DNA of 11,031 nt from Larix sibirica (lineage: Eukaryota; Streptophyta; Pinopsida; Pinales; Pinaceae): contig NWUY0300008962.1 of NCBI GenBank assembly GCA_004151065.3, forward strand, positions 13,521 through 24,551, given 5' to 3'. Positions 1 to 6,337 of this stretch are shown here, piece after piece; positions within the stretch are counted from its first letter, which is position 1; every line of letters begins with the position of its first letter. The position numbers and the translations under genes were made by a program. The notes below the pieces were generated by a model. It was not told the DNA's origin, ran no database searches, and worked only from the letters and a program-made list of their open reading frames with translations.

Positions 1-400
1 ATATATATATATAATAAAAATAAAACCTTTACATTTTATGACCAGCCAAAAGTTATGCACAATCACACCCAATTCACATATTATAACGAATCCACCATCT
101 AACACCATCTAGAGAGATCAAACTTACCACATTCCTAAATAAAATTGAACCTCATTGAAAAATAACATCCTTATTATAAAACTTCATGGTTTAATATGTT
201 TAATTAAACATACAATTACTCTCATATCACTTATCACTTTTTGAATGGTTACTTTTTAATGTTCTTAGTTAGATTACCTAATTTATCATTCAATATGAGT
301 ACCCATAAGACCTAAACCTTAATTTATAATAAAAAATATACATATCCTTTTAATAAAAAGCATCCTTTTCAAAAAGGTTCACTGAATAGTAAGACATCCT
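1..400. other. AT-rich intergenic DNA without a gene
   Basis: This stretch opens with a short AT dinucleotide run (1-13) and continues as AT-rich sequence with frequent stops in all frames. I see no open frame of useful length, RNA gene or recognisable element. The repeat array begins near its right edge. Confidence 0.6.
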
Positions 401-866
401 TCAATTGGACATCCAGGAGGTCACAAGGCAATCCAATCTGCCAAACTATTGCCACTGCATGGCATAGTTAAGTGGTGATTGACAAATTCCCTGCATGGAA
501 TAAGTTTAATGATGATGCACAATTGCTACTTGTAAATAAGTTTAATAATGCTTTGGACATTTGTTAATTGGAGATTTCAAGACATCCCAATCTGCCTAAT
601 TAAAGCCACTACATGGCATAAGTTAAGTAGTTAAAGCCACTACATGGCATAAGTTAAGTAGTGATTGATAAATCACTTACATGGCACAAGTTAAATGATG
701 ATGGACAAATGTCAATTGGAAATTACAAAACAACTCAATCTACCTAACTAGTGTCATTGCATGGCATAAGTTAAGTAGTGATTGACAAATCCACTGCATG
801 GCCCTAAGTTGAACAAATGTTACTTGTAACTAAGTTTAATAATGATTTGACATATGTTAAAATAGT
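401..866. repeat. Degenerate tandem array, unit about 150 bp
   Basis: Three related copies can be aligned by eye. Each carries a motif close to CAATCTGCCTAA, starting at 434, 588 and 736, so the spacings are 154 and 148 bp. Each copy then has GCCACTGCATGGCATAAG-like sequence, GTGATTGACAAAT, a second CATGGC block and AATTGGA. The repeated short words TGCATGGC and AAGTTAAGTAG suggest the unit itself grew from smaller repeats. There is no open frame across it. It may be a decayed minisatellite or part of a transposon, and its family is not known to me. Confidence 0.75.
600..661. repeat. Exact 31-bp tandem duplication
   Basis: The 31-bp segment at 600-630 (starting TTAAAGCCACTACATGGC) is repeated base for base at 631-661. 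It lies inside the second copy of the older degenerate array. The copies are identical while the surrounding units have diverged, so this duplication is recent relative to the array. Confidence 0.9.
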
Positions 867-1859
867 AAATAATAAATAAAGCTTATGATTTTTTAATGGT
901 ATGTCTTTGAAAATCTTAGCTTATCTAGAGAAATCATCTTAAAGATTGTGGAGTTAATGCTCAACCCATTAACTATGTATAGAGTTCATAGAGATATGTC
1001 TATTTTAATAAAAGTCAATTTCTAATTAATTAAAAAATAAAACTAATAAATATTGATTGAAGGGTCAATGGATTCCCATAGATTAGATTGAATGTGAACT
1101 TAAAAAGCAAATTACCAAAACGTTATACCTAATAATACCAAACATGCAATATGTTAAAAGCCATGGGTTGTGTGATAAAACAAAATTACCTATCCCTTTC
1201 AAAAATGTTTTGATGTCTATGGAGGCGAGTCAATATAGGTAAATTCGAACCTTGCAATTGAAGGTTGTGGGCCAACTTTGAAGGATAAGGATGATCCCTT
1301 TCCTATAATGGACTTTATTGCTTGATGTGATATCGCATGCTCGTTAATTAAGGGTTTATTATGTTTTTATCATTATATGTATTTTAAATATAATATATTG
1401 ATAATTCAAAATTAAATTTAATATATTAATAATTCAAAATACAACGATTTAGTTTTTTAATATTTTATTAGTTGTAATTTAAATGTTTTATGAAGTATAG
1501 TTGTTTTGGTTATATAAAATAATGGTATGGAGAAATTAATATTTTTTATTTGAAATTTAATAAGAATTATTTTAAATTTATGGAAATGTAAATATTACAT
1601 GTTAACATTGTATAATCAGTTGTATTAGGGTATTCTAAGGTGTTGAATTCAATTGGTATCGTTGAATTTATTTGTACATTAAAAATAACAATTTCATCAA
1701 TCCAAAATTGAAATTTCTGTAAAGATTGCATGGTAGAATTCCAATGATGGTATTTTAAAAACGGTCAAAATCATTAAATGTTTAACCACCTTCTTTTTGT
1801 TAGTGAAGATGAAGTTGTGGGTACTAATTTAGCTTTATTGCTCACATGGTACATCATTG
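867..1859. other. AT-rich spacer with minor repeats
   Basis: No coding frame is visible. Two small items stand out. The minus strand of 1241-1251 reads GGTTCGAATTT, close to a tRNA-gene B box but without a matching A box nearby. A 21-bp direct repeat (AATATATTGATAATTCAAAAT at 1392-1412, and 1420-1440 with one mismatch) lies in a very AT-rich stretch. Neither supports a named element. Confidence 0.5.
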
Positions 1860-2035
1860 AATTAGCACAAAGCCCAAGAAAGAACTAATTTTAACCACAT
1901 CTTAAAAGACAAGTACCCAAATAAAGGTGAAGCTACAACCAACATGCCCAATAGAGATAGGGAGTATGCTAGATAGGATTTGAATCTAGAGTTTTCAACA
2001 ACTACTCAAAGTTATCACTAGACCACAACCCAACA
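1860..2035 (-). mobile_element. tRNA-derived SINE-like remnant
   Basis: Read on the minus strand, GGGTTGTGG leads into TGGTCTAGTGA (2025-2015), which matches the RNA polymerase III A-box consensus TRGYNNARNNG at all but the last position. After 28 nt comes GATTCAAATCC (1986-1976), one base from the B-box form GGTTCAAATCC. Order and approximate spacing are those of a tRNA-like promoter, although the rest does not fold as a normal tRNA. The 3' part has no similarity I can name, and the end at 1860 is a guess. No clear target-site duplication or A-tail was seen. A chance match of two short boxes remains possible. Confidence 0.35.
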
Positions 2036-2210
2036 TACCGTTGTCACTATGTTTATGTTGTCTATAAGGCTAAACATTATTATTTTTAAACAGCACAACA
2101 AAGTTTTGAATTTTGGATACTGAGTTGATAGGATTATCAACATTTTTTGCTTATTCGTGGTGTTTTCTTTATACAACCTACTTTATTTTAGTTTAAAATG
2201 CTATGCTATG

Positions 2211-2240
2211 ATATATATATATATATAGAGAGAGAGAGAG
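2211..2240. repeat. Compound microsatellite (AT)8(AG)7
   Basis: Eight AT units at 2211-2226 run straight into seven AG units at 2227-2240. It is uninterrupted, so it is likely to vary in length between individuals. Confidence 0.95.
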
Positions 2241-3429
2241 GTAACAATGTGAATAGAGCATTAATAACTTTTATTAAGAATACCTTTAATGTGATTTACC
2301 CATCTTACATAGTATGAGTTTCAGAGAAATGAAGTCAAGCACACGTCTTAAGTGATTTCGATGGAATAGATATCCTTTAGACTTGGAGCCTAAGCCTCTT
2401 AAAAATATATTCCATTAAGTATTCCCTAATAAAGAGAAGGGCTAGTCAGCTACCTATGATAATTACTAAGATGAATGATATGATAGAATAGAGAGCCCAA
2501 ACCAACTATCCACCTTGCGGTGTGGGTGTAGAAAAGAAGCAACCATAGTGGATATTTATTGGCAAGAGTAGAGAATCAACATCAACCACATGCACCACCT
2601 ACTTTAAACACCACCATCCTGCTAGTCCAAAACACGCATGTAGATAGAAATTAAGTTGTCATGCTAACCGATGGATTGTTAATTAATAGTCCAAGGTTCA
2701 AATATCTAAAACAACTTTAATAGTTTATAGGGCCTTAGTTCACCAGTGAGGTTGATAGGGAGTGCTATCTATCAATGTTTCATTCTTATTGTGGTCTAAC
2801 TCACTCGAATCTCATGTTAAAAATGGAAGGGGTCGAGCATAAGTCTCAAACGAATTTGATAAAATAGATACCCCTCAAATATCACATATAAGTCAAAGAA
2901 TTCCATGTTATATAATGCAACCCCTTGGTTGGATATGTTTAAAAAACACTTCCACCAACGATTTTTTTAAAGAAAAGGATGCATGTCAATATCTACAAAG
3001 TAGGGGAATACCCCTAACAAATTAATAAAATGTTTGTTCTTGTATGGAAGAGTTGCAAATATCTCTCCCCTCATATTAAAGTGGGTATTTGTGTTGCATT
3101 CATGCAAAGTTAAAGCTTATAACTTCCTCCATGTTAAAGTAGGTATTTGTTAGGTCAATGTAGAGTTGGGATTTATAATTCCATTGATCATCACACGTAT
3201 TTACACATACCAATAAAATATTTATGAACAAACGCATAAAAAAACATGATAATGCTTTATTCAAATGTTTATTAAGTTTAAACTCCTATTGAAATTTAAA
3301 AATTGATAGTTTAATTTTGATATTGAATTGACAATGTTAAGACTGAAACATAATTATGTGTTTATATTTATTAAACATCCAAATTTCATTGTTATAACTT
3401 GAGATATTTTCATGAAATGTTTTTAGATT
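2241..3429. other. Non-coding spacer with diverged duplications
   Basis: No intact gene is present. It contains a diverged pair of about 34 bp (2345-2378 and 2843-2876), a 58-bp two-copy tandem (3065-3180), and the first half of a weak duplication (3361-3400 against 3436-3473). A GGTTCAAATAT at 2695-2705 resembles a B box but has no good A box. The stretch is best read as old, mutated repetitive DNA. Confidence 0.5.
3065..3180. repeat. Diverged two-copy tandem repeat, 58-bp unit
   Basis: Copy one (3065-3122) and copy two (3123-3180) align without gaps. The best-conserved core is CATATTAAAGTGGGTATTTG at 3072 against CATGTTAAAGTAGGTATTTG at 3130. Most differences in the first half are C/T or G/A. 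Confidence 0.65.
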
Positions 3430-3666
3430 TTAGATTTTATGTTTATTAGATATCCACATTCTCATTATAGCTTGGTAGGTAGTGACGGGCTCATGTAGCA
3501 CCCGAGGTACACTAGACTCCAATTATCTTGTAGTGCGAGGGTCCCTCTCACCCAACTCAAAGTTTTCTCCCATAACTTCACACTGAGACATATCACTACA
3601 TTCCTCAAGAGCATTGTATTTGACAGATCTACTCCTCAGAGCTTGAGATTTAGGATCATTTTGTAT
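3430..3666 (-). pseudogene. Broken coding fragment, family unknown
   Basis: On the minus strand, one frame runs from 3666 to 3526 (47 codons), hits a TAA at 3525-3523, then continues open to about 3430. The peptide looks like real protein, with stretches such as KYNALEECSDMSQCEVMGEN, then ELGERDPRTTR before the stop and LESSVPRVLHEPVTT after it. About 30 percent of codons begin with G, as expected for coding DNA and unlike the AT-rich surroundings. The TAA may come from a CAA codon. I do not recognise the family. It may belong with the minus-strand remnants at 3911-5340 as one decayed element, possibly a retroelement, but no diagnostic motif was seen. Confidence 0.4.
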
Positions 3667-3910
3667 TTAGATGCTCTACCTACTATGAGATTAAAGGATA
3701 GTTCTTCTCTCTCTCTCTTCAAAAATTCACTTGGTTCTCTCTAGACACTCATGGTATTTGAGGAACAAATATGCCTAACCTAATTCCTCTAGGGAATGTT
3801 CAACCTTCACCAACAACTTACCAAAAGCTAGTTCCCAAACCAAAAAGCACTAGGTTGATTACCTCTTATTTTTAGTGCTTTGACACTAGTAGGAAGAGAC
3901 TTTGTGCCCT

Positions 3911-4122
3911 TCATTCAAGTTCACATAAAAAAATTGTGAGATGTTGTAGACCCTTCCATGACTTCATGTCCATCACACGTTCATTTGTGGCCTTGAATGT
4001 TAGAAGTGCTTCTCTAGAGCAATAGGTCTGGCCCAAGGAACCTCCTTCTTCTTGAGCTTCTTCAACACTCCCCATCTTGTTGGATTGATTCTGTCCAATT
4101 ATTTGTTCCTTTTCCTTCTTTT
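3911..4122 (-). pseudogene. Broken coding fragment, Glu/Lys-rich, family unknown
   Basis: A minus-strand frame is open from just after a TAA (4123-4121) to the TGA at 3913-3911. It includes an ATG at 4075 that begins MGSVEEAQEEGGSLGQTYCS and continues into a segment with ALLTFKATNERVMDMKSWKG. Many codons start with G, which supports a coding past. Upstream in the same frame are Lys-rich codons and further stops. The opposite strand gives only a Leu/Phe-rich reading that is best explained as the antisense of this charged sequence. No known domain is recognised, and it is too short to call a functional small gene. Confidence 0.35.
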
Positions 4123-4519
4123 AGGTTCTTTTCTTTTCTCTTTTATGTATTCCTTGGGTATACTTTCACCTCCCACTTGTTGTCTTTACCTATTATATTC
4201 TTCAAAGTCTTATGAGTCATTTTCATTTTTTATACATATTAATATCTAAATTAAATAAATTAACTATTTACATTTTTTTATAATAAGTCAATGGAAAAAT
4301 TTGTATAGAAAGAGGTAATGGCCGAGCCTTTCAACATTGCAATATAATAATAAGGAAGAAGGGTAGTATACTGCATCAAAGTTTTCAAGTCTAGTTCCAA
4401 AAAATTGTTGAACTACCAAGCCATGTGTTGACATTACCAAATCGACATGTGACTTGCCCAATAAGTTGTCTCAAAAGATACAAAAAATTGCAAAACTTTC
4501 AAGAAACAGTGAAAATTTA

Positions 4520-5340
4520 AAAGGCCAACCCATACAATCCCTTTGGAACACGGGGTTCTTCAACTGTCATTGGAGTCGCTTTTGATACTACTTCCTATTG
4601 AGTGCACTCTTACTTGAGTTCCAATAACTTTATGGGTCTGCTAGTTGGATGAAGGGGAGAGTGCATAATGCCTTCCATGGAACTAAACAAGACTCTTGCA
4701 ATTATATCCACCTTGGCAACCATTACATTGAAACTCCTCTACAATTCCATATATTCGATATTTTGAGAGTGTATGTGATCTTTCATGGCTTTTTTTGTGT
4801 CACATAGTGCCTAATTTGTCCTTTCCATCTCCACCTTGAGTTTGACTCTCTCATAAGTTTCAACTTGTAAGTTATTCACCTAAATTGAGTGCGAATCACC
4901 CCACTATAGAGTTGACTTCGTTACCTCATGCTAGGCTTCAAAAAAACCGTTTTCAAAGACCCCACATATTCCGCTAGAGCTCTACTGAATAGAGAGACAC
5001 CCACAAAGAAAAGCACATGATGTTCCTTTACTCCCAATGATGTTATTCATCCTCTATTTGACACTAGAGCTAGGCAACAAGAATAACAACTCTTGTGCAA
5101 CCTTGGTAGCTCCAGAAGACTAAAACAATCTCAACCAAACCATAAGCCCTATCTCTCTCTTCTTTCTTAAATCTTTCACTGTCAAGATGGTTGAAATGAA
5201 AAGCGATGTGGGGGGTGGCTTTAATGCTTTGTCCTCTCATCCCTTCACATGCATCCACTTGTTCTTCCCCATGTCAAATGCTTTAACTCAAAGCATATTA
5301 GCATGTATACTTAATTTTCCTTCCTCCAATTGTGCTTTTT
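4520..5340 (-). pseudogene. Decayed protein-coding remnant with frame changes
   Basis: Coding-like peptide can be followed along the minus strand only by changing frame. 5338-5263 reads KAQLEEGKLSIHANML then KAFDMG. 5258-5070 is a second frame, open for 62 codons and very rich in G-starting codons (FHFNHLDSERFKKEERDRAY). About 5046-4868 is a third frame (FFVGVSLFSRALAEYVGSLK). 4879-4520 returns to the first frame and is charged and coiled-coil-like (LQVETYERVKLKVEMERTN, then KKAMKDHIHSQNIEYMEL). The four internal stops in that last part are TAG (4813, 4741, 4597) and TAA (4612), as expected if CAG or CAA codons lost a cytosine. A globular part followed by a coiled coil would suit a plant retroelement gag-like or host-derived protein, but I recognise no family. 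Stop density alone does not separate this from chance; the case rests on peptide and codon character. Confidence 0.45.
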
Positions 5341-5960
5341 GGTTTGCTTAATGATCGGCTTGATTATTGAGAATCATAATACATGGAAAAAATGATACAT
5401 ATCCAAAGTGACTCACAAGATCAAAGGTTCACTAATTATCCTCTTTAGACCTACATAGTTAGGAACAAAAAGATTATCAAAAAAATTATGACATGATAGA
5501 AAAATCCCTTATGCTTGGTGAACCCCACACTTTTACTCTTTGCAAACCTTGATATACCAAAGCTTCAACTTTAATATTTAAGGTATTTAAGGCCACTTGT
5601 ATAATTATTTTTTTCCTTTTTCCAATCTCAACGAGGATCCATGTACCAACTACCCTTCATTATTTACACACCATTTTTAATTATTATAATTTAATTATTT
5701 AAAATTAAATTTACATAAAATATCAATCTCGATAATTGTAAAAAATATTAAATTAATATTTTAGAAACCTTTGAAAAAATAAAATGCTCATTAATTTACC
5801 TCTACAGTGTACCTCTCTAAATGAGGTCGGGTGAATTAAACATCAAGTTATAATTGGACATTTATTTGTATCAATAGGGCTTTGGGTTGAATAGTAAACC
5901 CATATTTCCTGGCTTCCGAGTCCCGAGTGTTAATTTTTTTTATTTTTTATTTTTTATTTT
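5341..5960. other. AT-rich upstream spacer
   Basis: The minus strand has weak coding-like continuations up to about 5580, including a NLFVPNYVGLKRIISEPLIL reading, but stops crowd every frame and I do not call a feature. From about 5640 the sequence is strongly AT-rich. It ends in a T-rich run with a TATTTTT heptamer repeated at 5941-5960, just before base composition becomes GC-richer at the promoter. Confidence 0.5.
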
Positions 5961-5970
5961 CAAAAATTAT

Positions 5971-5997
5971 CTGCCCGGAAAAAATTGTAGCGGGCAG
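5971..5997. repeat. Inverted repeat CTGCCCG/CGGGCAG
   Basis: Perfect 7-bp arms lie at 5971-5977 and 5991-5997, with a 13-nt AT-rich spacer. The core GCCCGC recurs at 6165-6170 inside TTTTGCCCGC. This could be a paired protein-binding site. It resembles but does not match the E2F consensus TTTSSCGC. Confidence 0.6.
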
Positions 5998-6118
5998 GTC
6001 CTCGTTCACACGTAAAACCTATTCGAACACGTTGGCTAAACAAGGAACGAATGCATGTTAAGCTCTGGTTGTTGTGGCGATGATGGTTGTTGGTTACGGA
6101 GATCTGGGGTTTGAATTG

Positions 6119-6126
6119 TATTAAAT
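6119..6126 (+). promoter_or_regulatory. TATA-like element (candidate)
   Basis: TATTAAAT stands in an otherwise GC-richer stretch, 219 nt before the main start codon. Its position is reasonable for a core promoter but it is not a consensus TATAAA, so this is only a candidate. Confidence 0.3.
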
Positions 6127-6136
6127 CCGAGCTGCC

Positions 6137-6155
6137 AAGACAATTCAATTGTCTT
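6137..6155. promoter_or_regulatory. Perfect 19-bp palindrome near the predicted transcription start
   Basis: AAGACAATT (6137-6145) and AATTGTCTT (6147-6155) are exact reverse complements around a single C. The site overlaps the place where transcription would begin if TATTAAAT at 6119 is the TATA element. Such symmetry suits a dimeric DNA-binding protein. The binding family is unknown to me. Confidence 0.55.
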
Positions 6156-6240
6156 ATCCTTTTTGCCCGCTTCAGATTGACTCAAGTTCCAGCCTCTGAG
6201 GATCCGAACAGAGCGAGAACAAAGTGGCGAGGGTTTTTAA

Positions 6241-6270
6241 ATGTGCATTGAAAACCCGAACAATCTGTGA
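6241..6270 (+). CDS. Short upstream ORF, nine codons (candidate)
   Basis: ATG at 6241 is followed by eight sense codons (MCIENPNNL) and TGA at 6268-6270. It lies 97 nt before the main start. The start context is weak (T at -3, T at +4), so many ribosomes would scan past it. It counts only if transcription starts upstream of 6241. The peptide is unlikely to have a function of its own; any effect would be on translation of the downstream gene. Confidence 0.35.
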   Translation: MCIENPNNL

Positions 6271-6315
6271 AGAAAATTAAGACTGGCTGACTGGTGATCG
6301 AGCTTCTGGAATTGC

Positions 6316-6321
6316 ATGTAG
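6316..6321 (+). promoter_or_regulatory. AUG-stop minimal upstream ORF
   Basis: The leader contains ATG directly followed by TAG, 16 nt before the main start codon. It lies in the transcript under either candidate start of transcription. Its context is weak (T at -3), while the main ATG has G at -3 and G at +4, an arrangement that allows leaky scanning. In Arabidopsis, AUG-stop elements in the NIP5;1 leader are known to stall ribosomes depending on boron. Whether this one acts in a similar way is inference. Confidence 0.45.
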
Positions 6322-6337
6322 AGAAACCTCAAGAGAG

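Larger units (their letters stand above)
5961..6337 (+). promoter_or_regulatory. Probable promoter and 5' leader of the J-protein gene
   Basis: Base composition changes sharply near 5970, from T-rich spacer to GC- and CpG-richer DNA that continues into the coding sequence, as is common at plant promoters. TATTAAAT at 6119-6126 is a TATA-like candidate that would put the start of transcription near 6150 and give a leader of about 190 nt. TTTTTAAAT near 6234 is an alternative giving a leader of about 70 nt. The transcription start is not proven. An in-frame TAA at 6278-6280 shows the coding region cannot extend further upstream without splicing. Confidence 0.5.

Noticed and set aside
4052-4249. 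A 65-codon plus-strand frame with a very hydrophobic product
   Set aside because: Much of it is the antisense of a Lys/Glu-rich minus-strand remnant, which would give Phe/Leu-rich codons by itself, and it lacks an ATG start in the sequence.
4520-5340. One single frame with TAG stops only, read as uniform CAG decay across the whole remnant
   Set aside because: Codon composition shows that the coding-like frame changes at least three times, so most stops of the single frame fall where it is not the coding frame. The TAG/TAA argument was kept only for 4879-4520.
3430-5340. An identifiable retrotransposon with LTRs, integrase or reverse transcriptase
   Set aside because: No paired long terminal repeats, primer-binding site, or diagnostic reverse transcriptase or integrase motifs were found.
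6304-6311. TTCTGGAA as a heat-shock element in the leader
   Set aside because: Only two of the three alternating units needed for a good heat-shock element are present, and the site lies in the transcribed leader, so regulation by heat-shock factor is not supported.
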